From Apostichopus parvimensis (taxonomy: Eukaryota > Echinodermata > Holothuroidea > Aspidochirotida > Stichopodidae): a stretch of 64,000 bases of DNA. A program made the translations under genes and the position numbers. Below, in pieces: positions 1 to 10,639 of the stretch (within the stretch, counting starts at the first letter, position 1; each line of letters opens with the position of its first letter). The DNA is taken from assembly GCA_000934455.1 (NCBI GenBank), contig KN882213.1:202336-266335 (forward strand), written 5' to 3'. The notes below the pieces were generated by a model. The model saw nothing but the letters and a program-made list of their open reading frames with translations. It did no database searches and was not told the DNA's origin.

Positions 1-111
1 ACTTGTAAATAACGGATGAATAAATTTATTAAAGAAAATTAATGGTACCTCTCTTCATCATTTTGGTTGACTGTGCTCTTCACTGAGTAGTGGACCAAGT
101 TCGGCGCTACA
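1..111 (+). repeat. 3' end of the 5' LTR (partial)
   Basis: The stretch before the primer-binding site should be the end of the LTR (R-U5). It ends in ...CTACA followed by two spacer bases, matching the usual CA terminus. An AATAAA hexamer lies at about 19-24. Without the partner LTR the boundary is inferred from the primer site alone. Confidence 0.6.
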
Positions 112-113
112 CG

Positions 114-132
114 TGGTGGCAGCGGTGGGATT
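114..132 (+). promoter_or_regulatory. Primer-binding site matching tRNA-Leu 3' end
   Basis: TGGTGGCAGCGGTGGGATT is, over 19 bases, the reverse complement of a tRNA 3' end including CCA. From recalled tRNA sequences, the best match is the metazoan tRNA-Leu (AAG type) T-arm and acceptor stem. It lies two bases after the inferred LTR end, where minus-strand priming starts in LTR elements. Confidence 0.75.
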
Positions 133-183
133 ATACTAGTTCCGATGTACACATTTTATAGCAAAGATTCAATCTGACCCACC

Positions 184-1418
184 ATGTCGAGAGAAAGTTT
201 CCCCAAACCCGCTACAGTTGTACCAGGATACAGAACAGATACAGCACAGATACAAGATATACCACAGATACAGCCATCTACAGAAGAAAGACCATTACTG
301 ACAGGGATATTACCGAGTGATACACAGGGGAACAACGCAGGTCGAGCAGACTTTGAGGTTCTGAGTTCCACTGGGTCGGATAACTCCTGGCGGAGTACAG
401 ACCATTATGTACAGCACAGAACAAGAGAACAGACCCGAGAGACCCAGGCTGACGTACCGGGATTACCACAGACATTGAATTCAAGTGGCTTAAACCCATT
501 TCTGGGTTTGAACGAGGCCCGAGTAGTGCACCCTTCTCGTGACCATGGCCAGTTCGAGAGACGTAATTGGCAGTCTCGTAATCCAGAACGGAACGGAACC
601 ACGATCAGTGCGCCAGAGAACCATCTAACCCTTTCAGTTCTGAATGGGGAAAATGGCGTGTTGAAAAGCGTGTGCCGTTTGAAAATGACTCACGTCCGAA
701 ATTGAACTAAGACCACACGTTCTGCCCTCTCGGTTTGATGGTTTATCGAACTGGGATGACTATATGGTGCAATTTGAGCTCGTTTCAGAGCTGAACAACT
801 GGTCAGATGATAAGAAATCTTTATATTTAGCAGCCAGCTTAAAGGGACAGGCAAGGGCAATCCTGAATGACCTACACCACAGACGACGAAAAGACTACCG
901 AGAGCTAACCGCTACGTTCAGCCGTCGTTTTAGCCCTGCCAATCAGACCCAATTATTTCGGGCCATGCTGAAGAACAGAAATCGCCAACCAAGCGAGAGT
1001 CCAGCAGAATTAGCCCAGGATATCAAGAGACTAGCTTTGCAGGCATACCCTCAAGCACCATACGAGATGATATAAACGCTGGCGAATGATGATTTCATCG
1101 ATGCATTGCAGGATACAGATACCAAGTGGAGAGTATATGTCGAGACCTGCCAGCTTGTCTGACGCCGTTGTAGTGGCAGTGGAGTTGGAGGCGTTCCACT
1201 TGGCAGAGACTAAGATGGGAAACCTGCGTAGACCGACTGCCAGAGCTGTCATGACAGAAGATACAACGAACAAAGTGGAAGACCGCCTGCAGCAACTTGT
1301 GGAAACGCTGACAAAAGGCTTCGAAAGTTGTGTTAACAAGTTTGACTCTAAATTAGCTCTATATGATGATAGACTAAAGCAATCTAAAGCAACAGAACAG
1401 CAATTGGCGGGAAGATAG
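184..1418 (+). pseudogene. gag-like region of the Ty3/Gypsy element, frameshifted
   Basis: The leader starts at ATG 184 in a good CCACCATG context and runs in frame 1 to a stop at 703-705. It is polar and low-complexity. The capsid-like part is open from about 707 in frame 2 to 1075; it contains NWDDY and the Arg-rich, Phe/Arg-ending segment typical of retrotransposon gag (RRFSPANQ). A third block, 1086-1418 in frame 0, ends in an AEQQL-like helical region before the nucleocapsid. Two frame changes and at least two stops separate the blocks, so no Gag protein can be made. The protein would have been the structural shell and RNA binder of the element. Confidence 0.8.
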
Positions 1419-1572
1419 GCATCCACCGCCTAAATCTTGGAACTGCGGTAGAGTGGGATACATTAAGAGAAATTGTCCTGACACGCCAAAAGAGGATAAA
1501 CAACAACCGAACAGACACAATCAGGGAAACTACAAAGAGTCGGACTTGCAGGCCAAAGCCCGACTGGAGTAG
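1411..1572 (+). pseudogene. Nucleocapsid zinc-knuckle remnant
   Basis: Frame 1 reads KSWNCGRVGYIKRNCPD at 1432-1482. This has the spacing of a retroviral CCHC knuckle (C-x2-C-x4-H-x4-C), but the first Cys is Ser and the His is Tyr, so only two of four zinc ligands remain. A basic, Gln/Asn-rich tail follows to a TAG at 1570-1572. The frame differs from both the capsid block before and the protease after. Confidence 0.75.
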
Positions 1573-1589
1573 AAAATGACCGAAGGCCT

Positions 1590-1994
1590 ATGCAGTATAG
1601 TGTCCTGGAGGTTCGGACGGATTCTAACTTTGAGATTAGAGTAAAAGGTTATGTTCAAGGCACAGCCGTCAACTTTCTAGTTGATACCGGGGCGAATGTG
1701 ACCATCCTCAGTCCAAGTGTGTATGAATCCATTCCAGAAAATTCCAGACCAATACTGAGGCCAGCTGCTGTGGATTTGCGTCTTGCCGATGGGAGACCAT
1801 TTCCTTTCAAAGGGCGAGGGATATTTCAGATTCGAATAGGATGAAAGTCTGTGGACCATGATGTATGGGTAGCGAAGACTGATGTAAATGCCATACTAGG
1901 GATAGAGTTCCTGCGGAGGCATCGGTGCTCCTTAGATGTGAATAAGAGGGACCTTATCATGGGACGAGGCATGTGCATTGGAGCAAGTCGATAG
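1590..1994 (+). pseudogene. Retropepsin-type aspartic protease, one in-frame stop
   Basis: The catalytic motif LVDTGAN is at residues 30-36 (Asp-Thr-Gly codons at 1683-1691) and is followed by the hydrophobic ILSPSVY strand. An in-frame TGA at 1842-1844 interrupts the domain, but the same frame continues with the C-terminal ILGIEFL motif (about 1893-1913) to a TAG at 1992-1994. Together the two parts cover a full-length retropepsin fold of roughly 110-130 residues. In an active element it would cleave the Gag-Pol precursor. The active-site triplet is intact; the stop makes the copy dead. Confidence 0.85.
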
Positions 1995-3075
1995 CGAGAA
2001 GCCGTCGTCTGAGCCGTCAGGGGAGCTTTGTAGGCTTTTACTCTGTGAAATGGTGGTGATTGCTCCTGGTGCCGAGTCATTATTAGAAGGAGAAATCTCT
2101 GGAGAATTCCAAGGTAGAGAAGCTCTTGTGGAGCCAGCGGAGAAATTTGTGAAAAAGCATGGATTGCTTGTTGCGAAGTTGCTGGTGGATCCTGGACAAG
2201 ATGTGTTACCCGTCAGATTGTTTAACCCAAGTCATGAACCTGTTAGAGTCTACAAAGGTCGGTGTATTGGAGGAAGTCGAGGAGGTAGTTGGTGTAGGTG
2301 AAAGCTCCGACGGTAACCCAACGACCCCAATACGAGTTGTACAAATATCCCGAGTCATCTGATTGGACTGATGGAAACGTGTGGCGGACTAGATGGTTGC
2401 CAACAGGAACAGTTCAAGGAACTGTTACTAAAGTACAAGGACGTTTTCTCAAAGTCTCCAGACGACCTTGGCAGAACTATGATAGTTCAACACACGATTG
2501 ACACAGGAACAGCCAAGTCCATCAAGCAACCTGCACGACAGGTGCCTATGCACCAACGAGTTGTTGTGGAACCATCATCTAGCGCATGGTCCTCTCCCGT
2601 TGTTCTTGTTAAAAAGAAGAATGGTAAAACCAGGTTCTGTGTCGACTTAATGGCGTTACAGTCAAAGATTCATACCCTATTCCTCGTATTACCGAATCTC
2701 TAGACGCCCTCAACGGATCATGCTGGTTTAGTACCCTTGACCTAGCAAGCGGGTACTGGCAAGTAGGTATGGCAGACAAAGACAAGGAAAAGACTGCATT
2801 CTCAACAGGTGATGGACTGTTCCAATTCCGCACAATGCCTTTCGGATTGTGCAACGCCCCGGCAACCTTTGAGAGACTCATGGATCGAGTTCTCTCAGGT
2901 CTTCATTGGCAGACATGTTTAGTTTATCTAGACGATGTTATAGTATACGGATCCACGTTTGGAGAAAGCTTGAACAGACTGCGGGTAGTACTCGAAAGAC
3001 TGCGGAAGGCGAACCTGAAATTGAGTCCCCAGAAGTGTCATCTCTTCCAACAAAGTGTCTCGTACTTGGGTTATG
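1978..3075 (+). pseudogene. Reverse transcriptase fragment (pol), frameshifted and truncated
   Basis: A protease-RT linker is open in frame 1 from 1978 to about 2300. RT begins near 2371 with the FKELLLKYKDVFS helix and the SPVVLVKKKNG strand pair, then RFCVD near 2640. A small deletion there shifts to frame 0, where VKDSYPIPRI, the first catalytic Asp in FSTLDLASGYWQV, TMPFGLCNAPATFERLMD and the YLDD catalytic box (2925-2936) follow. Homology ends at about 3072 with VSYLGY. The catalytic Asp residues are present, but the frameshift and the loss of connection, RNase H and integrase leave it non-functional. Confidence 0.9.
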
Positions 3076-3082
3076 CGGAATT

Positions 3083-3735
3083 GGATGATCATGATAGGTA
3101 TCATGTATTATCATTGACCAATGGTACATACAGGGTGTTCAGGGATTTGAGGTCAAAGGTCATCTTAGGGTCAGTTTCTGCCATTTTGTGAAAAATTGAA
3201 AAACGCTTATTCTCCTACAGTTAAAATTGGATCATCATGAAAGTTGGTCAGTATTATCATTGACTAGTGGTACATGGGGGTTTTCCGGGATTTGAGGTCA
3301 AAGGTCATCTAGTGGTCAGTTTTGGCCATTGTACAAAAAAGTGAAAAATACTTCACATCCTACAGTTCAAATTGGATTATCATGACAGTTGGTCAGTTAT
3401 ATCGGTAACCAATTGTACAATAGGGTGTTCAGTGATCTGAGGTCATCTATCGGGTCATTGTCGCCATTTTGGCAAAAATTGAGAAATGATTCTTCTCCTG
3501 CAGATTGAATCAGATAGTCATGGATTATCATTGAACAATGTTACATATGGAGTGTTCAGGGATTTAGGTCAATGGTCATCTAGGGGTAAATTTTGGCCAT
3601 TTAACTCAAACGATTAATCTGCTTCTTTGCCTAAAGAATTGATTGGATGATCATGACAGTTGGTCAGTATTATCACTGACCAATGGTACATACCGGGTAT
3701 TCAGTAATTTGAAGTCATCTATGGGTCAATTTAAT
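3083..3735 (+). repeat. Degenerate tandem array, about five units of 135-146 bp
   Basis: The landmark GAGGTCAAAGGTCAT recurs near 3149, 3295, 3439, 3574 and 3711. Each unit also holds a TGACCAATGGTACAT-like segment, GGTGTTCAGGGATTT and TTTTGGCCATTT in the same order. Copies are clearly diverged. The array abuts the broken end of the retrotransposon. Similar word order recurs at 7.66-9.05 kb and weakly at 23-24.2 kb. Confidence 0.85.
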
Positions 3736-3960
3736 CATCTACCGATATAACTCTATATTCTTGTGCACATTGCTCACATTGGACTGCTCCAAACTGATAG
3801 GTGAGCTACTGTGCCATTGGCACTCTTGTGTTATATTTCTTCTGTACAATCAATCCATGTACACACAACATACATGCAGTTTTGTATGTACCAAAGGACT
3901 ACCAAGAACCAAACAAGATGGCTGTCGTTGAGCATGCACTACAGTCTAGAGATTATCTAA

Positions 3961-4458
3961 GCGGCGTAGCCAGCCTTACATAATAGGGGGGCCCAAGTAT
4001 TACCTGGGGGCCTGTTTTTTTTTTGGTTGGCGCACAGCGTACAAAATAAATAGTTTGCCAAAGTGCCTCCCAGATTGCAGGAAATGACGCAGCCCAGGCA
4101 AATATCTCTATTTTTAAATGTAAGAAATTTACACTTAGAAATGGTGAATTACAAAGAAATTTCAAGGTTAAACAAATATTTTTATGCAGGAATTGTTTGT
4201 ACCTTCAGTTGGTGCATAGCCTATACCCAAAACTTTTGCCAAAAGAGCTTCCCAGATCGCAGGAAATTGCACATAAACATGGGCAATTTTAATTGTTAAA
4301 ATTACTCGAAGAAACAGTCGGTCAAAGTTTGACAATTCGAGCAACACGAACATTGTATAGTCACATAAGTCACTCCATATTTTCATTAGTTGAACATATA
4401 TAAGAATGTTTATACTTTAAACATTTCTGGGGGCAACCGCCCCTGATGCCCCTTGCTA
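3961..4458 (+). mobile_element. Old MITE relic related to the 55.8-kb element
   Basis: It begins GGCGTAGCCAGC, close to the start of the intact MITE at 55797. It contains the same internal words (CCTCCCAGAT, GGAAATG, TTGGCGC near AGCGTAC) and ends in a CCCCTGATGCCCCTTG segment. The inner block around TTTGCCAAA...CCCAGAT is present twice, about 182 bp apart, so this copy is internally duplicated or composite. The right terminal repeat is not recognisable and no target duplication was found. Confidence 0.5.
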
Positions 4459-6850
4459 TTAACAAGCCTTGGCAGAACTGTATCTGAAAATGTTCTTTTC
4501 TGATAACCGTTATGGAGAACGGATCTTAGGAGAATGGGTGTTTCCAACCAATTTGAGAAATTGTTGAATATGTCATTATTAAGTAGATGCATTTAAGTGC
4601 TATATATTGTGTTGAGAATATTATTACTCTAAGATTTGCTGTAAGCATGCAGTAAATATGTAGCATATACGAAAGAAACAACACGTACCAACGTTTCCAA
4701 TAAATGTGAAATGATGCTAATAAATGTTTGGTAATATGAGCATTTATTGACCTTCAAAAGCATTTTGTAACTAAGTAACTAACCTGGGATGTCTGGTATG
4801 CCAGGGGGCAAGTAAGCTTTTGCCCGAAAAATGTAACTTTATTTCTTCCCTCTGTTCTGTCCGAAAAATGGGGCAGCTACCTGAGAAATTGCTCAAAATT
4901 GGGAGGGCAGTCGCTCCCACAACCTGCACCCATGGATGTAGCCTACATCAAAAGTTTCCACCATGTGGTGCAATGGGAAAATTCTGATGACATTGTTTTT
5001 AAAACTTTCTTTGGCAAACCACATTAGCCAACATACAGGGGTGTACATATCTTAAAGCATAATCCACCATTAATTCAGAATGGAAACAGCCTTGGGCATG
5101 AAATGACAGAAGTTTGTATGTTATTAAGTCCCCAAATTCTACGCTTTGCAATTATTCGTTTCTGTTAGACATGATCTTACCAAGAATGGCTCTCTATTTG
5201 GTTCATTTGGCGTAAAAAAAGTTAAGGATTTAGTCAAAAAGTTGGCCTGAACCCTAGTTTGCACACAGGATCTGTGTACAAGTTACAAATAAAGGTCTGT
5301 CACCTAAGGGCGTTGATTTGTATCGGGAGCACTAATACATTTTTCTCTGACTTTTTGCCACAACAAAATACTCAACTTAAAATTTAATTCAACCTTCCAT
5401 CAAATAATATCCATAAATAAATATCCACAACTAAATCTTTATTTCATCTAGAGTACCGGTACATTAATTATTAAACTTATGAATCATAATTTTTTTCAAC
5501 GAAATTAGTGTTAGTGCTTGAAATCTTGCCTACTTAGTAATACAAAATATGCCAGCATTTTGTATGTAAGCACTTTTATTTCTAAAATTGTTCAATGTTC
5601 CCTCCTCACCATTGGAAAGGCTCATTATTCTGTTGCTTTCATACAGGTTGCTAATTTCTGTAAGTATTGTTCAAATGTTAAGCTGCGATGACAACGTAAT
5701 ATAGTGAGCCAAATTATTGGATGGCAGTTCCGTAGTGCACAGAATTGATAAAAAATATTTCAAATTTTCACAAGTTACATATATATTCTGGTGAAATATT
5801 CAATATATTGCACCTTATCGCATCTTGGCCCATTAGACCCCTTCTCCCATTGCATATGTTAAACAGTAGCATTTTTCAGATGCATTTGTCTTGCCCCTCC
5901 CCGCTAAAATATATCGGTCCCCTATGTTTATGTGCAAGACACAAAGTCCATGGAATTGAATTATAATGTCACACTCAATATATCTCAGTACCATTCCTAC
6001 TCAGTACCAGTTATATTCCTACTATTTACTGGAATGTAACTGTCATTTTACGTAATTACAGTAATAGGCCTATATAAGTTTACGTTAATGTCAGTAGTCT
6101 ATATAGTCTTCTGCAAATGCAACAGTGTCAATTTGGTTCATTATGCGGCAAAATTCATAAATGGAAGTAAGGTATGTCATATCATCACTTTTGACAATTT
6201 TTATTTTATTTTGGATGTTTTTACCCATTTACCAGCAATATAACTTACTGCGAGTGTTATGTATATGATGCCAAGTATTAAGGCTTATCGTGCAAAGCCA
6301 ATTGCACTGCAGCAAACTAGAATCTTGTCTGACCGGTGACTCGAAGCAGACTATACTTCTATATAGAGTGGCTAAGCTTGAATGCCCGCAGTGGGGGGGG
6401 GGGTGTGCTACCATGGGCTCCTGCTGCTTTCTACTGGAAAAGTCCAATAAGTAAAATTAGTAAAATACACAAAAGACAGTATAGAATCCTTCTCAATTTC
6501 CAGAACTTCAAGGGGTAAAATGCATCCCCCTTATTTCTGCGGACGCTTGCATGCTAGTTCTAAGTGCAAAAATCCTTGCAATCTTTTATAAAATAAACCC
6601 ATGCAGTTTCCACTCCATACATTATTCCTGTAGTAAAATGAAAAATTGTTATTTTAGGAATCGAGTGGGTCATTCAAGAAATTTCCAAAATACGAAAGAG
6701 AAATATTACAACCAAATTCTTTTCATCTACATTATAAAATATACAAACCACTCTATTTAACAAGGAATCAGCAACAGAAGTGCCCAAAATGTAACAGGCC
6801 TGTAGTCAACGACACAGCTAACGTTGTAAGCTTAACGCATGGTCTGTTTT
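4459..6850. other. No recognised gene
   Basis: AT-rich sequence with short chance reading frames only. An 11-G run lies at 6393-6403. No coding motif, RNA gene or clear element was recognised. Confidence 0.6.
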
Positions 6851-6902
6851 GTTAAAAATTTTCATTCAAACGATTCCAAGAATGAGATTTTTATTCCTTC
6901 AG

Positions 6903-6998
6903 TTTGATGGTCAGGAATTTAAAGGAAGGCCGAATGAACTTCCACTGATTAGATTTTTAGCATCAGATATGCTTTTGAGGTTGGCTATTATGGAAAAT
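6903..6998 (+). CDS. Possible internal exon, 32 codons, unknown protein
   Basis: A pyrimidine-rich acceptor (TTTTTATTCCTTCAG) ends at 6902 and a GTATGC donor begins at 6999. The 96 bases between are open in one frame and start FDGQEFKGRPNELPL with a leucine-rich second half. Both ends are phase 0. I do not recognise the product. It could be an exon of a plus-strand gene ending at 12.2 kb, but at least one further exon would be needed to match that exon's phase. The open frame alone could be chance. Confidence 0.3.
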
Positions 6999-7239
6999 GT
7001 ATGCATGAGAAGAATTAAGAGGTTGCGAACATGATATCTTTCACACTGTTCGAGCTATGATTACCAATACTAGTAGTGAATAGCAAGCCAGTGACTCTCA
7101 AAGTTATTACATTTCTGCCATGAAGTATGCTAGTGAAATCAGTTATGTACCAAACCTGATGTCAAAGTTCCATCTGGCAATCTTCAGGAGATTTTAAAAC
7201 TATGGGGATTTATGTTACTAGAAAATAGACTGTGTGCAC

Positions 7240-7505
7240 CACATTTATTGTGTTGCCAATCTAAGGAAATATATAAATAAACATGGTATGGTAATGACAT
7301 GTTTAAGAGGTGTGTAAAGACCTCTTTGGATTTGGCCGGAGCATATTTGCCAATTTTGTACCATTTTATATATGTCAACTGTTGTGGAAAGCAATATGGT
7401 GTAAATTTAGCATTCTGAAACACAGTTTCATGTTTGATATACATGGTGGGATCGTAAGATCCAGCATCACAAGAAAAGTAGTGTTTTGACAACCTATTTT
7501 TAGCT
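7240..7505 (+). repeat. Dispersed repeat, copy 1
   Basis: The stretch from TTGTGTTGCCA through GAGGTGTGTA, AAGACCTCTTT, TGATATACATGGTGG and TAGTGTTTTGACAACCTA aligns in order with 9920-10170. The two are diverged direct copies of one dispersed repeat. Confidence 0.7.
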
Positions 7506-7659
7506 CATACCAGCCAGCTGGTTGAGCTTATGTTATGAGCTTATGATCATGCAGCGTCACTCTATCCTTCTAACTATCCTTTTGTTCACAATTACTCAAA
7601 GTAGTCATACTTGTACAGCATATGCTAGAATCTGACGACATTTTGACACAATGATCATT

Positions 7660-9050
7660 GATCGATGGGCCATCAAACTGTGTCCAGTATTTCAGGTCAA
7701 AGGTCATGTAAGGGTCAGTAGGGGTCATTATTAACTGGAAACATGCAAAATGTATAGTTCAATGGTACAGTGGTGAGTCTTTGTCATAATAATGCTCTGG
7801 TAGTATTTCCTTGGGTGTTCAGGGATTTGAGACCAAATGTCATTTAAGGGTCATTCGGGTTCACTTTCATGAAAACACTGCTGACCATTGGTCAAATTGG
7901 CCCTACACGTACATGTTTTGATGGATTTCTACAAAACTTGGACAAAATTACCATTGGATGTGGGTCATCAGTGGTGGTGAGATATTTGTGGTCAATTGTC
8001 ATTTAGGGGTCATTTGGGGTTATTTAATGAAAACACTATCACCATTGGTCAAATTGACCCTAAGTGTGCATGCTTTAATAGATTTTGACGAAACTTGGAC
8101 ATGATGAATTTTGGATCTTGGGTCATCAGTGGTTGCCAAATATTTGAGGTCAAACGTTATCTAGGGGTAATTTTATGAAAACACTATAATTCATATTTCT
8201 ACTACAAAATATAGTGTACATTGTTGATAGCCTGTCATATTGATACTTGGGTAGTGCTTCCTCAGGGTTGTTCAGTAATTTAAGGTCAATGGTCATCTAG
8301 GGGCCATTTGGGGTCATTTTATGAAAACACTATCACCATTGGTTCAAATTGACACTATGTCTGCATGATTTGATGTATTTTGATGGAACTTGACCACAAT
8401 GACCAAGTGAGTCACCAAAAGTCGTCAGATATTTGTGGTCAATGGTCATCTAGGGGTCATATGGAGTAATTTTATGAAAACACTTTAATTCATTTTTCTA
8501 CTACAAAATATAGTGTACATTCTTGATAGCCTGTCATATTGATACTTGGGTAGTGCTTCCTCAGGGTTGTTTAGTAATTTAAGGTCAATGGTCATCTAGG
8601 GGCCATTTGGGGTCATTTTATGAAAACACTATCACCATTGGTTCAAATTGACACTATGTCTGCATGATTTGATGTATTTTGATGGAACTTGACCACAATG
8701 ACCAAGTGAGTCACCAAAAGTGGTGAGATATTTGTGGTCAATGGTCATCTAGGGGTGATATGGAGTAATTTATGAAAACAATATCACGAAATTGACACTA
8801 TACCAGCCTGCTTTGATGGATTTTGATGTTTCTTGGACATGGTGATCATTGGATGGTGGGTCATCAGTTCTGATCAAAAGGTTTAGGTCAAGACTCATCT
8901 AAGGTTATTTGGGGTCATGAAAACACTAAAATCTTACAGGTTCTGTTGTAAAGTGTTGATAGTCTGCCATAATGATTCTTGGGTAGTGCATCCTCAGGTG
9001 TTCAATGATTTAAGGTCAATAGTCATAATCTATAAAGGCTTGTTTTAATC
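7660..9050 (+). repeat. Array of GGTCATCTAGGGGTCA-type repeats
   Basis: Roughly 150-bp units repeat GGTCAAAGGTCAT/GGTCAATGGTCATCTAGGGG, TTTTATGAAAACACTATCACC and TTGGTCAAATTGACCCTA in constant order. Divergence between most units is high. It is the same class as the array at 3083-3735. No coding capacity. Confidence 0.8.
8171..8768 (+). repeat. Recent 299-bp tandem duplication inside the older array
   Basis: The block beginning TTTTATGAAAACACT at 8171 is repeated from about 8470 with an offset of 299 bp and only a few differences, far fewer than between other array units. It is a late duplication of a two-unit segment. Confidence 0.85.
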
Positions 9051-9369
9051 ATTCCGAATTTTCCATCTGAAGTATATATGGCATGGGAGATTTTAATGAA
9101 ACTCAGACTGAATGATCATTCAATAATTACGCTTTCAGAATCACTTATAAATTCCAGGTCCAAATAATCTATGGATCATAAGGAGTATTCCAAAACAATT
9201 TTATCCAGCTTCTTGTTCACCTTGTATTGCACAATTTAAATGAAGCCATGTAATGGCATCTGAGGTTCAAATTTAGGCAAACACCAATATTGTGGTATTG
9301 GTTTTGCAGAGTTGTCAGGCAAAGCAGGTTTTTATGATGTATGCACTTGTACACCTTTGGTGCTGTAGT

Positions 9370-9560
9370 TTCTTGTTTGTCAACTAGGTTTGATATTTTC
9401 TATTTCTAAATTGTTAATTCCTCAAAAGGGAATTGAATTTTAAATGTACATCGAAAACAAATTCAGTATGAAAAGTTGCAATTTTTGTTAAATGAAATAT
9501 TTTCTAGTTTTTATTTACAGCTTATTGAAAAGTGAATTTTCAGGATGTTAAAATTTGGAA
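9370..9560 (+). repeat. Direct repeat, copy 1 of 2 (partner 10168-10360)
   Basis: TTCTTGTTTGTCAACTAGG, TTTCTAAATTGTTAATTCC and TTTACAGCTTATTG recur in order about 800 bp downstream. The pair brackets the second copy of the 7240 repeat and AT-rich filler. Confidence 0.65.
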
Positions 9561-9919
9561 AAGATTTGTTTAGAGAAGGATACATTTTGATACTTAATTT
9601 TTGTAATTGGTAATTCTAAAATTTCAAAATGGATGTCATCTTTTAAAAAAGAAAAATAATAATTGAAATTGAATTTTATAATAAGATATTTGTTAAAATT
9701 TGGAATTCTTCAAACAAAAAGTTCAACAAATATTGAAAAAAAAACAAAAACAAACATACCATCTTTAATTGATGCGTGAATATAAATGTGGGGTGCTATA
9801 TAAGAAATGATCTATTGTGATATGCTTACAATCAGACTTACATTTGGTGTGACCATTCAATTCTAAAAAGGGACTTTGACACATGTAATTCTCCAATACT
9901 GGAGAGATTTTCCATAACT

Positions 9920-10170
9920 GTTGTGTTGCCAGTGTAAGAAAACTTACCTTAATAATAAACATGATTATAAGAAGTTATATGAGGTGTGTATAGACCTCTT
10001 TCAATTTAACCTGAGCATATGTGCAAATTTTTATTGTTTTGCCAGCAATATATGTTTTGGAAATCAATATGGTATGAAAGAAGCAGTTTCATGTATGATA
10101 TACATGGTGGCATCTTAAGATCCAACATAACAAGAGAAGCAAGACTAGTGTTTTGACAACCTATTTTTTC
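9920..10170 (+). repeat. Dispersed repeat, copy 2
   Basis: Diverged direct copy of 7240-7505, running from TTGTGTTGCCAGTG to TTTTGACAACCTATTTTT. It has short open frames on both strands, judged chance. Confidence 0.7.
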
Positions 10171-10360
10171 TTGTTTGTCAACTAGGTTTTATATTTTCTC
10201 TTTCTAAATTGTTAATTCCTCATAATTGAATTGAATTTTATATAAAAAATATGTATAGTATGAAAATTTTTAATTGTTTCAAAATTGCAATATTTTATAA
10301 ATTTCATTTACAGCTTATTGGAAAGTCAACATTTTCAGGATGCTAAAACTTTGAAAGAGT
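10168..10360 (+). repeat. Direct repeat, copy 2 of 2 (partner 9370-9560)
   Basis: Same word order as 9370-9560 and in the same orientation. It directly follows the dispersed repeat ending at 10170. Confidence 0.65.
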
Positions 10361-10547
10361 TTGAATATTGAAATTTTTTTAGAAAGATCAATTTGGATAG
10401 TCATTCTTGTCATTGGTCTCTTTTCTTGGAAGAATGTTTTTAATTTTGGAAAATAAAATACAAGCAAAATAAGTACAGCTTTTGTTTTTGTTTTTCCAAA
10501 GTCCAGCATAATTAATATTGTTTGACACACACATATATATAGAGAGA

Positions 10548-10620
10548 GTAATGGTACTGGTAGGGCACTTGTTTCATGTAGGAGGTCACAGGTTCAAATA
10601 ACTTTTTGGTCAATGATTTT
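10548..10620 (+). repeat. Decayed tRNA-like SINE fragment
   Basis: TGGTACTGGTAGGGC resembles a pol III A box, and AGGTCACAGGTTCAAATAA 40 bases downstream resembles a B box. The spacing suits a tRNA-derived SINE head. No cloverleaf can be drawn. Confidence 0.35.
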
Positions 10621-10639
10621 TAAACCCTGTATAGACTTG

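Larger units (their letters stand above)
1..3075 (+). mobile_element. Degenerate Ty3/Gypsy LTR retrotransposon, 5' portion
   Basis: In order: the end of a 5' LTR, a tRNA primer-binding site, a gag leader and capsid-like region, a zinc-knuckle remnant, an aspartic protease with DTG, and a reverse transcriptase through the YLDD box. This order with RT after protease is that of Ty3/Gypsy (Metaviridae) elements. The coding region is split over all three frames by indels and holds in-frame stops, so it is dead. Homology ends abruptly near 3075, just after the RT thumb start, where a satellite-like array begins. RNase H, integrase and the 3' LTR are missing. The left side runs off the window, so the 5' LTR start is unseen. 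The clade was not resolved. Confidence 0.92.

Noticed and set aside
156-602. Minus-strand frames over the gag leader
   Set aside because: Shadows of the plus-strand gag frame; no motifs.
7184-7492. 102-residue minus-strand frame
   Set aside because: Lies inside a dispersed repeat; the second copy of the repeat does not keep the frame.
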